From Chrysoperla carnea (Eukaryota > Arthropoda > Insecta > Neuroptera > Chrysopidae), in the NCBI RefSeq assembly GCF_905475395.1, contig NC_058339.1:5154001-5218000 (forward strand): DNA of 64,000 nucleotides. The letters run 5' to 3'. Positions within the stretch are counted from its first letter, which is position 1; each line of letters begins with the position of its first letter. The notes under the pieces are model-generated. The model saw only the letters and a list, made by a program, of their open reading frames with translations. It was not told where the DNA came from and ran no database searches. Shown piece after piece: positions 24,931 to 38,671 of this stretch. The translations under genes and the position numbers were made by a program.

Positions 24931-26799
24931 GAGATTAGAAAAATAACATATTTTTCTTAATATCGAATAATGCAATTTTTAATATTCAGTAATTATTATT
25001 TCGAAAACTAAACGTCAGGAGAAAAAATCACAATAGTACTTTTTTGCTTAAAACTAATCAAAAATACAAAAGTATTTTTTTTAAATTAAAAATTTTCTAC
25101 TTTGCGTACATTCCCATCTCTTGCTTATAGATCGATTCTTCTCATTAACGAAATTAACCTTTCAAATACCAAAATCTTGCTTGATACCAAATTTAATTCA
25201 AATCGACCTTAAATTGCGACCGGTAGAAAGGATATAGACACATCAAAGATCAGTGAACATTTGAAGAAATTTTTTCAAAACGCCATCATCAGTACAAAAT
25301 CAATAGCTCCATTTCCTTATAAAAAAAAGTAGTGTGTCGTTGCGTTACTATGGAAGCTCCATAAAATAGCACTCATGCACGGAGCGATTAATTAAATTGA
25401 CACACTGTATTATGTATATGAAATGTATAGCAAGCATATAACAGTTTCACGTAAATACATTATGTAGTGTGTAAGATTTAAAAGGTATGTAATTTAATGA
25501 TTTTGGAGGCCGTTCGAGGCCGTATAATGTTGTCTACTACAATAATACTACTATAACTACTACACAAGTATGATACTATCGTAAATACAACATTGAAATT
25601 ATGTGTACCTACAAAAAATAAAAAAAATCTTATTTGCATATTATTTTAAAAACAAATTTATATTTTAATTCATTTTATAATCATTAAATTATTTTATCAA
25701 CAAATCACTAATTTCATTATCTTAAAAAAATATTGGTCTTAAAATTAGTTATTTGAGTTTAATGAAGTTTTATGAAACACTGACTTTTTCTTATATGAGA
25801 TTTTTATTGAACGCTTAAGAACATTCCCAAAAAACAAAAAAAATGCGTGTATGAAAGTATTTCAACTTACGAAGACTTGCGTTTCAACTTTTGATAATGT
25901 ATTCTGTTAGAACTTGAGAAAATTAGACGAAAATTAATAATAAAATTTATCGATGTATAACAGAGTTTTTAAAATATTGGTGCGTACAAATTTAGGGAAA
26001 ATCACTTATAGAAGAAATAACCCACAAATGCCATTCATTTCATCACTTCAAATGTATTTTATGGAAAAGCGAATGCAACTTGATTTAATTTTCGTTATAG
26101 GAAAATATTTAGCTTTTTTCAAACTCCGACCTCTGAGATTCATGATAAAACAAGATAAAACTTTACTGGCAAGATAAAATTCTTAATAAAACCTTATTGT
26201 ACGCGGTTTTGCTTTTTTTAACTCCGACTTAAACCATAATAAGAAATTCAAATTCAAACTATCATTCTCAAAGTAATTTCTAACTGAAAACTGTTAATGT
26301 GAAACGATATATAAAATTATTTAATTCGATAATATAATTTTTCCAACATAAATAAATTGAATTTAAGGCTTCTAAAATGATATGACGTTTGCATATAAAG
26401 AATATAATATTAATATTTCTTTAAAATTAATTAGTAGTAATAAAAATTTCGTAATAATAAAAAATAATTGCGTAATTTTAGAGAATATTTAAGTACAATA
26501 ATAATACAAATATACTTTAACTAAGCTATGACTGTTGATTATATTCAATAGAGGTAACTAATCGAACATGGCTTTAGTTTTGTATTTTATTTAGTTTTTA
26601 TTAATAAGCATTCATTATAAATACAATTTACAATATTATGTATGCATTACAAATGTATATGTTACGGTTAATATCAATAATTGATTATGTTTTTTTACAA
26701 AATCTCTACAGAAAACACAGAAAAAAAATTCAACGCGGTGGTCTTTACCAAACTTTACTTTTAAACCCAGCTAAACGGTCGGGTAGCAAGATAGTCTGA

Positions 26800-27010
26800 T
26801 ATGTACATATTATAATCGTGAAAATTTGGATCGATGGATGTTTGTTACTCAATCATGCCAGAACAGCTCAACGGATTTGGATGAAATTTGCCACAGAGAT
26901 AGTTTATAGTCTGGAATGTCACTATATCGGTAAAATGTATGGTTCCCGTGGGATAGATTTGTTTTAATTTTTTATGTTGAATAGCGTATATGAAGAGGGA
27001 GTTTCAGAAA
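26800..27010 (+). repeat. Common insect dispersed repeat fragment
   Basis: The words CTCAACGGATTTGGATGAAA, TGCCACAGAGATAGTTTATA and GGTTCCCGTGGGAT occur in the order typical of a widespread insect transposon-derived repeat. No open frame is present. Confidence 0.55.
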
Positions 27011-29040
27011 AATTGCTTGTATAAAGGATACGATTCTAGGGGATCTGTAACGATTTATGATTTTAACCGTATCATATATATAAAGATCATTGATAAATGT
27101 AGTTAAAATACCATGTATACAATATTTGTGCTAAATACCAACCAATTCATGCTACATACATTCATATTATATGTTTTTATTCATTGGGTTTGTTTTAACC
27201 TAGTCAAGAGGTTTGTTTAACCAACGATTACAATGATATGTGTAATTAATTCTGAGCTGTTGTTAGGAGAAGCTATCTCTTAGCTTCAAAAAGTTTTACA
27301 TTATTTGGCGCTACATTTCCTACAAGATTTACTTATAAATTCGTATAATAAATTTTCCTATCTTAGCCCAGTCTAATTAGAGATTAACTTCGAAATGGGA
27401 TAAAGCTGAATTCTCATATATAGCTTCATTTTGGCGTTCTAAAAGTTGCCTAAAAAATCTCGCATAAACTCTCGTATCTGCGCCGTAAACTTTTCTAGGT
27501 GAAGGGTTCTATGAGGTAATATATGAGAACAAAGTTTACTAACTAGAAAGCAAACAACGGATATAATGAGTATCCACGTGCATTTGTTTTCATATAAATT
27601 TGAAATTGAATGATTTAAAATAAGTTTCCTTTTTGAAATATCTACGAAAGTAACTATCAAAGAGCAGATAAAACAATCCTTAAAAATAAATAATAAATAC
27701 ATGTAGCTCACATTTATAGATACATAAAAGTTATTAATTTTTTTTTCTTCTAAATTCAATATTTTTATTAATAACAAATATATAAGTTTATTTATAAAAT
27801 AAACATAAAAAGTAAAGATTAAAATAGAACTATTTGAAATAATTCATTCTTATTTTGAAATGAATTAATTAATCATAATTATGTTGTAATCATGTTATGT
27901 ACAACGACGTCTTAATATTCATGAATCCTTTAATTATCAAACAACAAATTATTTATAATTCTGATAAAATCAAATTCAATATTTATTAATCTCCGAGTTT
28001 AAACCAAAAAAAAGTGGTATAGACAATAAAAAAACCTATCGAATGGCAAGTTACGATTTCATTATAATCCCCGGATCTCTCGGATAATCCCCGAGAAAAT
28101 GAACACAGTTCTGTATGAACGGGAAGATTGGGAACACTATCGTTATTATATTCTTCTACATGACCAAATTTTTTGCTTCTCGGCAGTATGATTTAGAGCT
28201 TCACTATTGGGTCATTCATAAATTACCTGAGCTAGAAATTTGGCGTCGGGAAAATGGAAAATCAGAAATACATTTTTCATCAAACTTAATTGTAAGATTG
28301 CAATGAATTTCTCAGGATTGGGAAACAAAATATTCTAAGTTTGGGTCTCATATTAACTTTTAACGATGAATTTAAGCATATTGATAATCAAATGAATTTT
28401 CCAAAACAATACCTCTAAAAAATTCCACAAAAGTTTTCTGGCTAATGGTTCAAACAAGAGCACTTCACAAACAGTTTATTAAATATTCACAAATACAAAT
28501 TTTAAAATTTTCGTCTTATTTCTTAAATGAAATCGACTTAATTTCCATTGAACGCACTGTATATTCATATACACGATGGTCACTGTCAACTGAAGTTGTT
28601 TTAACATAATTCTTTTTTGGGAAAAAAATTTTGAAAAACTAAAACTGTGGCTTAAGAAATAATGGTGGGGATAGATATAAAAGACCAGTCATATAATAAA
28701 ACCAAACTTAAATTCTAATTGGTGATTTTTATTTTAAGGGGCGTAAATTGTTATATGAAATATAAATTCATTTATGTACTTAAGATAATTCTATAAGGGT
28801 TAAATAAAGATAGAATTACTGTTATCTGATTTTAAAAATAGTTGTATCCTTGTCTATTTTATTAATGTACCTGTATTTGTATTTTATTGATTTTATTATT
28901 ACCTATATATAGATCAATACATACATATATAGAATATACATCATTACTCTTCTAAGTTCTAATAAAGAGTCAGAAATAAGTGATGGCAAAACAAGTGAAG
29001 TTTATAACGAAATAGTCTTTATAATTAAAATTGCAATTGC

Positions 29041-29320
29041 CCAGCGAAACGGGTGGGTATAGTTTCTGAGATATCGCTATATTTTGACCGATTTCAGCCC
29101 GTATCTCCAAAACTATTCGACCAATCAACAAAAGCACCCGATTTTTGAACTTTTTGGGTCAAAATTACCTTATATACTGAGTTTTATCGAAATTGGAGAT
29201 AACAAAATTTTTTCTAATTTTTTGCAATTTTTTTAAGGGGTAATTTAATGATTGGATGCAGAGTTCCTGAGATATCGCAATATTTGGATCGATTTTAGTC
29301 CATATCTCAAAATCTACCTT
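29041..29320 (+). repeat. Dispersed copy of the 46808-47453 tandem repeat
   Basis: It contains GTTTCTGAGATATCGC, GAACTTTTTGGGTCAAAATT, TATACTGAGTTTTATCGAAA and TTTTTTAAGGGG in the same order as one unit of that array. It then begins a second unit (TTAATGATTGGATGCA..) that breaks off. Confidence 0.75.
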
Positions 29321-29684
29321 ATATACCGATTTATTACAACTTTGAACATAAAGAATTCGTATATCGACATATCGAAATATTATCGGATCACTTTTCAGAT
29401 AAAAGTATCAGATTATTACATTGTCTATATATAAAACGGTGATTTAAGATGCGTATCAGTTCAGATACTTAAAATAAGACATGGACAAGAAATTTGATTA
29501 CAAAATATTTATGAAACGGATTGAAGTTTTTATTCTCAACTAATTAATTGATTGACAATTTATTTAATTATCAAGATGACAAATCATTATTAATTATTTA
29601 GATTTAATAATATCACATTGCATCAATAAAAAATAAAATATCTAGATCTTTTTTTGTGTTCTGTATTAATTGGAGGATTCTTAA

Positions 29685-29814
29685 ATGAACTAATTAGGTG
29701 ATTTTATGAACACCTATACCAAAATTTTGTTCGCAGTATCAATATTTTTAAGCGTTATTAACTTAGGACTAATTTGAGTATACCTTGATATATTTCATAT
29801 ACATGGTATAAAAA
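29685..29814 (+). mobile_element. GGAC-family element, 3' fragment
   Basis: Only the right part remains: TGAACTAATTAGGTGATTTT through CATACATGGTATAAAA. Confidence 0.75.
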
Positions 29815-31318
29815 GGTTTTGAAGTCTCTTTTAGATCCTATTTTGCAATTGAAAGTGGCGGTAGTGTCAGTCACGTTTTACTACAGAAAGATAAATGTAG
29901 AATTAACTATGAAACTATACTCAAACTAAAACCATTAGTATTAGGATCAAATGTAGTGTCAGTCACATTCGGAATCACCCAATTATCGAAACGATTTACA
30001 AAACCAGTTCATGTCAAACAAGATGAAATGTAAAACCGTCCATACTATTGAAGTATGTGTTTAAAAAAAAAGTTTAAAGGAAGAAACAGTGATAAAAGAT
30101 AACAAATTAATTAAACAAGATTGATTTGCGTGTTATTTTCAGTTGTAATTAATCATATTCCACTTTGACTTAAGCAGAAAAATAATAATTAAAAATGTTT
30201 ATTAATATATAAAATTTTACAAACAAAAAGTGTTAAATAAAAATATTAAAATATGTATTATTTTTCAACCTAATTTTCAATAATTAATATAAAATTACAC
30301 ATTTAAAAAAAATAATTAGTATTATAAAAATTACTTATATATTTATTTTATCAAATTTATTTATTTCAATTTTTTTTTTTGTTTAAATATAAATAAATTA
30401 TTTTAAACAACAATTTAATTTATCAAACTTTAAAAAGAGAAGCAGATTAAAAGATTATTTTACTAACTTAATGAAACCTGTTGAAAACACACAACATACA
30501 TCACAAGCACAAGCACAACTTATTTGGGACTTTACAAAATTTGAGGGTAGATTCTGTTAGAACTTGGGAAAATTACAAAAATAATCAATAAGTTTATTTC
30601 AAACTTTCTGTAAGTTAGTATCAACAATCTTCATGTAGTTGACCCAATCACATATAGACTAGACATGATAGATATGTGATTATAGTAAACAAATCATTTA
30701 TTTAAAGCAAACGCAAAGAAATTTTCTTTTTAAGTCATCGATTCGCTTTATTTATACGATTATATATTCCAAATAAGTACAATTATATTTTCCGTCAATA
30801 AAATGCATGACTTTAAACTAAAATCAATTTCTTTCATAGTAAGTAATGATTTTGTTTATTTAACTTCAGTGATTTTGTATCAATGAATTTACATTTTAAA
30901 TTCATATCCATTCAATTGTAAATACAAATATTTAGCTGTAATTGTTCTAATCATTAGAAAATTGTTTGAAAGTTTTTTTACTTTATTTCAATATGAAACG
31001 GCCAACTTCGGGATGAGGTTGTCATTATTTTAATTTTTTTTTTCAGTGTTTAAAAGATACTTTCGATTAAAAATTGTTCAAAGAGTACACACTCTGTATA
31101 TTTTATTATTATTATTGTTTATTTTATATAAAAACAACAAAACTACTTTGAGAATTTCAAAAATATTTAAGAGTCAACTAACTATAACACGCTCTTAGAT
31201 AGTGTTGATTTAAAAATTTTTTTAAACATCAATACATTAAGCGTACTTTGAACATACTTATATTTAATAACATGAATAGCTTAGTATCAAATCAACCAAA
31301 TAATTGAGTCGATATGTA

Positions 31319-31897
31319 CGGAAGCCTGAATGGCTCACAATCAATTTCTGAGGAAGTGGCGCTACATTAACTTATTTTTTAAATGTGTACTATCCACAAG
31401 TATAAAACCAACTTTTAAAAAGCCACTACTAGTTCACTTTCAACAAGTGCACTTGCGACTTGTGGTATTATGGATACGAATCTTTTTGAAGATGTCGATA
31501 TTTTGTCATGTGCAGATTTCTAATTATAACGTCATAATAAACATTTAATAATACTTTTAAAGGTTAGAAATTAGAAATGTGGTAGAAAAGGTTAGAAAAC
31601 TTTGGACTAACTAAATAAGGCAAATTATAAACATTATATTATTATTAAATCCGGACATATAATTATAAATAATATCAGACAGTTTCTGTAGTGTCTAATT
31701 AAAGGATAATCATCACCGACTGACATCTTCAAAAAGGTTCGTTTCCATAATGCCACAAGTCACAAGAACACTTGTTGAAAGTGGACTAGTGACTTTTTTA
31801 AAAGTTGGTTTTATACTTGTGGGTAGTACACATTTAAAAAATAAGCTAGTGTAGCGCCACTTTCTCATAAATTGATTGTGAGCCATTCAGGCTTCCG
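31319..31897. mobile_element. Fold-back element with about 177-bp inverted arms
   Basis: The left arm (31319-31496) begins CGGAAGCCTGAATGGCTCAC and the right arm (31722-31897) is its near-perfect reverse complement, ending GTGAGCCATTCAGGCTTCCG. A 225-base unique loop separates them. TA flanks both outer ends, consistent with a Tc1/mariner-type target. The 72-codon frame at 31330-31548 lies in the left arm and is not a gene. A transcript crossing it would form a long hairpin RNA. Confidence 0.85.
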
Positions 31898-33371
31898 TAG
31901 ATATGGAATAATAATAAAACAATTTATTCGATTTTAGTTAGATTTTTGCTCGGTTACACAGGTTTGCACAGATTTAAAATTGTCCATTCAGGTAAAACTA
32001 AATAGGTATTTCAAATGTCTAGGTCTGTGTAGGTACCATCATTTCTATGACCTGATTATTTTATTAGGTCACTTCACAATTGTTACAAAATGCAAATAAT
32101 ATTTGAGCTTAATGATAAAAGAGATTAATTTTGTTTCTGTACCTGCTATTATTTCCTACGTTATGTTATAAAATTGAAATATTCAAAAATAAGCACTCAA
32201 AAATTACTGAGTTTGGTATCAAAAATATTGCGGGCCTATTGTACTTATCTTAAAAACGATACCGTATGAAATAAGGTACTGCCACCATATAATGTCCAAT
32301 TTGTTTGTTATTTTTGGCCACAGGTTACGGAAACTACTAGCCATTGGAATTGAGCTATCATTGGTTCCACTACCTTATATTAAAATAACATTTCTCTTGA
32401 GATATTTTTGGCAGTTTTTCCAATACGTAAGCTGGTTTATTGTTCAATAAACATATTGTATATTAATCAGTATTAAGTTATTGTGATGTATAACTCATTA
32501 TATCTGACTATCGTAAAGAGCACTGACCTGGCTTCTTATAATATAGCATACATTTACTATTTATTATAAAATACTATCGCGATCAAAAGTCGTACACATT
32601 TTTTTAAAACTACACACACAATTTTCACCGAAACGAGTTGATTTTTTTTAGAAGAAATATTCCAAATAAAAGTTATGGATAATTTTTAATTATTTGTGGC
32701 TTTTTCTCGAGAAACGAAATTAGTTGGCATTAATCAACTTTAAATTTTTTTTAAAATATACCTATCACTTTTGAAAGCACTAGTACACGTCGTAAATACT
32801 TGCTTTATTCCCTTGACGTGATTCAAACACGTGTTATACATTAATGTCAAATCATTCCAATAGTATTTAGTAGCAATTAATTAAACACCGTAGCAAGAGC
32901 TTATATATATGAAGAACGAACGAAGAAAACTCCGAATGAATAGCCAACAAATTAAAATAAATTTTTTGTGACAGTCTTGGAAAAAATTGGCAATATTTTA
33001 GAGGTATAAATCTACGGGATTTTGATATTCAGTTCGGAAAATTTTGGGAGAAGGTAAACTTTTTTTAAAATAGGTTTCCTTCGCTGTAAAAAACATAGAA
33101 TAGGATGTTCCGGAACGTTCTACACGACCTTTTCTACGCGGTTTTAGGACAATATATATCTACAGTAAAAATCCAATGATTCAGAAAAACTCGTTTTTCA
33201 CAAAATTGAGGCTATGTAACAGGCTAAAATTTACCATACTTTTTATGATCATAGTAATTCTTTTTTCCATTCATAGTATACACTTTTTCATGGAATCACC
33301 CCATTTGAGGAATTTTTTTAGTTCAAAAAATCGAGATGTTAACAAAATTTATTGATTTTTTGTGATATTAT

Positions 33372-33440
33372 GTTGTTGCTGTATATTTCTCATTGTGGGA
33401 TGACTTGGGGTCGAGTTGTTGCTGTATATTTCTCATCGTG
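33372..33440 (+). repeat. Direct duplication of a 26-bp segment
   Basis: GTTGTTGCTGTATATTTCTC plus six bases occurs at 33372-33397 and again at 33415-33440 with one difference. Confidence 0.85.
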
Positions 33441-35149
33441 TATCGTATTTTATACTAGCCACTAACTCGTTAGCTATTAGATTCAACTAGCTGGTTTTAT
33501 TCCTCAAGTATAATAGTTTTTAGGATTCGTAATACTCTTACATAAATAAATTCATACAAAATATAAATAAATAAATGTTTTAAACAATTCTACCTTTTAC
33601 AATATCAATTATCAATTTTATGAAAAGTAAAAAGGGTAAAGTCATTCTATTAAAAGTAATTAAAAGGGATTAAAAATAGACAAGATTATTAAAACGCCTT
33701 TTTACAAAATATATCAGAAAAGATACTTATGCCCTACTTGACAAGGTAGTTTACCTAATTTTTTTTCTACGAATTTAATATTTAATTACACTTAAAACGA
33801 TTTACTTGCCATAAAAAGGAGTTTTTAGAAAGAGTCAATCAGTATTTTTAACTTTTGATAATTTTGGAATTTTCGACAAAAAAAATGTGTACGGTATTAG
33901 TATAGTGTTTGTTAAGTTACTTCGACAAAAATCAATTAATTATTATTAGGAAATTTAAGTTTATTTAAAATATTTAAAACAACTTAGTAGTTTCGCCAGG
34001 CTAATTTACATGGCCTAGCGATTTTCATTTTTTTCTTTTTTCAATATGGCGTTTGGTAGTAGCCATATTGAATTTCTATTACTGCCATATCTTCAGTAAC
34101 ACTCGAAAGATTAAAACAAATCGATTGACGCTAGAATCACCAAGACCGGCCCACGCGTTTTGTTCTCATGTGTCAGAAAGAATCGCACATACATATATAA
34201 ACTGATAAACCCATTACCACACCTTTGAGGCACGCAGTCGGGTAAAAATGCGACATATATGTAGTATACTAATTCATATTAAAGTGTCATCTTTTTGAAC
34301 AGGAGATACGTCTCTTATAATCGTAACTGGCGAAGGCTTGTCTTATTTTGAGACTTTTTTACTTATCTTACGTTACGTATACATGCGGTCAGTTTTTATG
34401 AATGCCAGTGTACATACATATTTACTTAAAATATCATACCTGTAAATACACTGAGTGCATTTATAAGGTAAGTAAATAAAAAAATAATTTTTAATTAAGA
34501 ATAAATATAAAAAAAAGGTTTTCACACAAATAATGAATGCAAATAACATATAATATTCATAAAAATGTGATAATAATTTTTTTTTTTCGGCAAAAGTTAA
34601 AAGTAATAATTTACTAATTACTATGTTACTACAGGTGTTCAAAATTTCATGTAAGAATCATTTAATAATATACCAACTTTAAATTCTTTCAACACTACCA
34701 AAATAAAATATTAATGAGAGTCATCATGCAACCTCTGTATGCAGAATAATTATGTAATAAAATAACTAAATATGGGTGATTCCATGAAAAAGTTTACCAG
34801 AATGGGAAAAAAAAACTGTTTTGGATAGTAAAAATACTTTAATATGGTGCCAAAACTGCAGTACTTTTAACTTGCAGTATCTTAATTAATCGTAAATGTT
34901 AAGTCTTTATTCAAATTTCAATATTTATAAAATCGAAAAAATTACAATTATTTTAAATTTTATAAGTAATTTATTGATTCTAACTAATTGTACTCAAAAA
35001 TAGCATTTGAGAGTATATTTTTATATCTTTAAAATGGTTTTGAAGTTCCTATCTTGGGTCCTGTATTATTAATATCTAAAGTTTCTTTTAAAATACACGA
35101 TTTTGAAATCCAAAATATTTTATGCTTGATGATTTTAATGTTATCAGGT

Positions 35150-35610
35150 GGGCATAGTGTCCGCTGGTGGAAAGCCTTCGCTAAAACACAAGGGTTCATC
35201 TGGCTTTGGATGGTATCATCCAGTTAGGGCCCCCGACCTAGGGTTACAGGAGAAAACTTGCCAATGGTTCTGACAGCAGAAGAAAGCAAATGCTTCAACG
35301 GTGAAGGATAGACAAAAGAGTCAAGATCTCTTAGAGAACTTAAACGCTACGAGAGAGTATCCAGACAGAAAAACCGGTAGTCTGAGATCGTAGATGGTAG
35401 CCGCTTAATAACCTGCTTTCTCTTAAATTTAAAATTTTACTAAAACCGCAATAAAAACGAGGAAATCGAGGAAGAAGGCAAGAGCTAAAGTGAAACGAAG
35501 CAAATGGCACAGAACCGTGTACGGTGGAAGTTGTTTGTGGCGGCCCTGAGTCTCCCATGGGAAAACATGAACGAATTGAATTAGCACAGTGTCCGACAAA
35601 TGCCTTCTTC
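35150..35610. other. GC-richer island, possible retroelement fragment
   Basis: This block (CCGCTGGTGGAAAGCCTTCG .. GGCGGCCCTGAGTCTCCCAT) is far more GC-rich than its surroundings. A minus-strand frame of 72 codons (35558-35340) and short plus-strand frames exist, but none shows a known motif. The composition and abrupt borders suggest an inserted element, perhaps an untranslated or leader part of a retrotransposon. I cannot confirm the class. Confidence 0.35.
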
Positions 35611-36381
35611 CGTTTTTTAAGACCGATAACTTAACAATAACCTTATCATGCTCATTTCATTGAAGTTTCAAGTATGTATTCATCATTTAAAAAAAAAGGT
35701 GCTTTATTGCGGATCAACACACATAAACAAACACACATAGTATGCCATAATTAGTATATAGAGGTGAAAAAATGAAATAAAATAATATTTTATTTGTTAA
35801 TTATTCATTCAAATTTAAATTTTAAATTTATTTATTTTATCTTTTCTTTTTTTTAAATCTTTCGTTAATGTTAAATTCCTTTTTTAAAGTTCATGAAAAT
35901 GTCAAATAAGTGTAAAAAAATGTTTTCTCAAACTTTGGAATCCATAATAATTTTTTAATCTTGAATTCATAACTAGCAAACATTAGACGAACTGTTTAAG
36001 TTCGAAAGTTGGTCTTTATAAAAGCGCAAACACTCTTTGTTTGAAACATTTTTATGTAGACCGAATAGTTTTGACAGTAAGTGATACCAAAAATATCCTA
36101 TAAGACCGTATAAGAAACTATACATATAGCTCTTTTTGCGTGTTTCTTCATTCAATTTGAACAAAAATAGTCTTTGTAGACAAACAAACTACTTTTATTG
36201 GAAAATTTATTTCAAAGAGTGTCTAGATTCAGAAGGCATACGAAAATACATTTTTGGGTAAGACTTTTTAGTCCGTTTTTGCTTAAACTGTAGCAGAAAA
36301 CTTATTTTGAGAGTTTCTAGTATATGCCATGTTAAAGAAAACACCATGTATATTTATTATGGCATGGACGGATTACCAATG

Positions 36382-36732
36382 AACTAAATTTTAAATTAAC
36401 TTAAAACAAAAAGTTAATTTTTCCTCTGAGTCACATATATGACAAAAAATTATTTTGGTAAAGCAGACTATTTAAAGGCCAGCACTCATTTATCATAATA
36501 GTCTCAAAGGGAAACTTGAATGAAACAGCTTCTAACAAAAATTAGAAAATATAATTTTTTTTCTCTGAATCATATTTATTAGTAGTATTCTTATAATTTA
36601 GCTTCAAGTGTTCAACTTTGTTAAAAGATAGAACCCATTTCTGTACTCCTCATTCAGAGCAACTGAAATTTTTTATTTTTAGTGATATATGTGACTCAGA
36701 GGGAAAATTAACTTTTAATTTAAAATTTAGTT
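36382..36732. mobile_element. Second fold-back element
   Basis: The left arm (36382-36442) carries AACTAAATTTTAAATTAA.. AAGTTAATTTTTCCTCTGAG and TCACATATAT. The right arm (36682-36732) is its reverse complement, apart from about ten extra bases in the left arm. The loop is about 240 bases and non-coding. Confidence 0.75.
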
Positions 36733-38193
36733 TATAGGCAGTTCATGCTACTTTAGTTCGTAGATAGTTAGTTTTAATTTTTTTTTTTTTTAGTACTATT
36801 TTTAGTTTTCAATCTTAACATATTCTTCCAGGCGCTTCCACCATATTCCTATGTCGAAGTGTATTTTTCCAGTCATTTTATTTTTATTTGTTCAAAATTG
36901 AAGCGAATGAAAAAGTTTTGCCCTTAAATTTCATTAGCTTGGACAAATAAAAGATTTCAAAGAATTCATTTCTTTCCACCTATAATTAATGAAAATTAAA
37001 ATTTTTTTCTTTTAAGAAGTTTTGCACTGTAGATAAAGTTTTCTTTTTAGAAGTTTTGAATGAGTGTAGAACAATCATCACTCAATTAATCTGATGAATT
37101 GATGCTCGATCATCAAAATCTAGAGTGTTGTCAACTCAAATTTGATCGAGAGACTTCCAAAACCATGTCGACTCTCTCTCGACTCCCGATATCAACATAA
37201 ATTTTCTAAATGTTTTTTAAAATTTGTTTCATATTTATTCCCTGACTTGAGAGGGTGAAAATTTGATTACTTGACGCGCTAAATATTTGTTTTTCAAGTA
37301 TTTTATAGTTTTGCTGAAAATAGCGGGGAAATAAAATTTATAGATTAGATAAATCAGATAAATTCATAGAAAGAAAATTTGATTTAATACATATTATTTT
37401 ATTTTTTCCGACGCTTTTTTTAGCGTAAAATTTGTGAAATTTAACTTGAAATAAGAAATTATAAAAACAATTATAAAAACAATAGAAAAAGTAAAATCTT
37501 TTCCTAAAATTAAAAGAATAAGATGATAATCTGAAAATTTAATAAAAGATTCACAAAACGCAGCGTTTACATGAAGAATTATTAAATACATATGCAGTTT
37601 TTTTTATTTTCGTAGTTTTTCGAACGAAAACTAAACATAAATTATATAAATACTTTTCAGAAAAGGCCGCCGGCTAAGTAATTTTCCTTCAAAACACACA
37701 AAATGGTTGAAATTATTAAAATTAAACTTTATGAGAGAACCATTTCAAATAGAGCGCCAAAAAGTTTGTATTATAATAATTTAGAAAGAAAAATTTTACA
37801 AAATACGACCAAAAAAATTCCTGTTTTCGATTTCATAAAATAATTAAACTAGTGTTCATTCAAATAATAATTTTTTTTTGCCATAAATTAAAATTAATGA
37901 AAAATTATAATAATTAACTAAAAATAAAAATACATAATATTTATATTAATAACAAAAATAAATAAAATATTAAATATCATTTTAATAACCGCAATTAAAA
38001 GTGTCAATTGTATATATATATAAATAAAGTACATGTGAATATACTACAAGAATTATTAAAATATCAAATAAATAGGAGAAATAATTGCTCAAATTATTAC
38101 AAATAATTTATTTATAAAAATAAACATAATAACATCAACTTTCACTTGAATGAGGGAAAAAAAACTTTCTTAATAAAAAAATATACAACAAAC

Positions 38194-38527
38194 CTAATTT
38201 TAATGATGAACGGGTTTTGATGCGGTTAGTTTGATGACCAAAATCAATCCAATAGTTTTATTTAACAATTAAAAAACCAAAACAAAACACTGTAATCACA
38301 ACAAATACAACAACACGACACATGAAATAAAAACATAACAAACGAAGGACACTTTTAAAACAAACAAAAAAAAACACGATTAGTTTCTTTTTTTTATTTA
38401 GAGCGCTGGAGCGATTTTTGTAGTTTTCTTTTTGAGAAAATTATTGAAAAGTACTCAAACCAGTAGTGACATAGAGTGACAGAGAAAGAACACACAACAG
38501 AAGTACTGTATACACTGTTTCGCAGTT
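38194..38527 (-). other. Candidate transcription start and 5' UTR exon
   Basis: On the minus strand TATATAAG (38557-38550) is followed about 30 bases later by CTCAACTG, a usable initiator with the A near 38527. The next 330 bases are rich in GT and T (for example TGTGTCGTGTTGTTGTATTT), as in many insect 5' UTRs, and contain no long frame. They end in ATTAG|GTTTG, a possible donor. It could splice to the acceptor at 23895, giving a 14.3 kb first intron. The link between the two exons is inferred only from strand and order. Confidence 0.35.
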
Positions 38528-38549
38528 GAGATGATACTAAAAACAACAC

Positions 38550-38557
38550 TTATATAA
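38550..38557 (-). promoter_or_regulatory. Candidate TATA box
   Basis: TATATAAG on the minus strand sits about 30 bases before an initiator-like CTCAACTG. In AT-rich DNA the TATA match alone is weak; the spacing and the UTR-like sequence that follows support it. Confidence 0.35.
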
Positions 38558-38671
38558 ATATAATATTAAACTCAAACTGCTCTGCTCGGTGCAACTTATG
38601 TTCGCTACTAGTTAGTGGAAAAGTAATATCAGCAATATATATTATAAAATACATACATTCAAATCATACAA

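Noticed and set aside
27439..27777. 112-codon minus-strand frame, one of the longest in the window
   Set aside because: Composition is typical of AT-rich chance frames (Ile, Leu, Lys, Asn, Phe), with no motif and no clear initiation context.
35340..35558. 72-codon minus-strand frame with Ser/Pro-rich sequence
   Set aside because: It follows from the GC-richer island and shows no domain, start context or splice signals.
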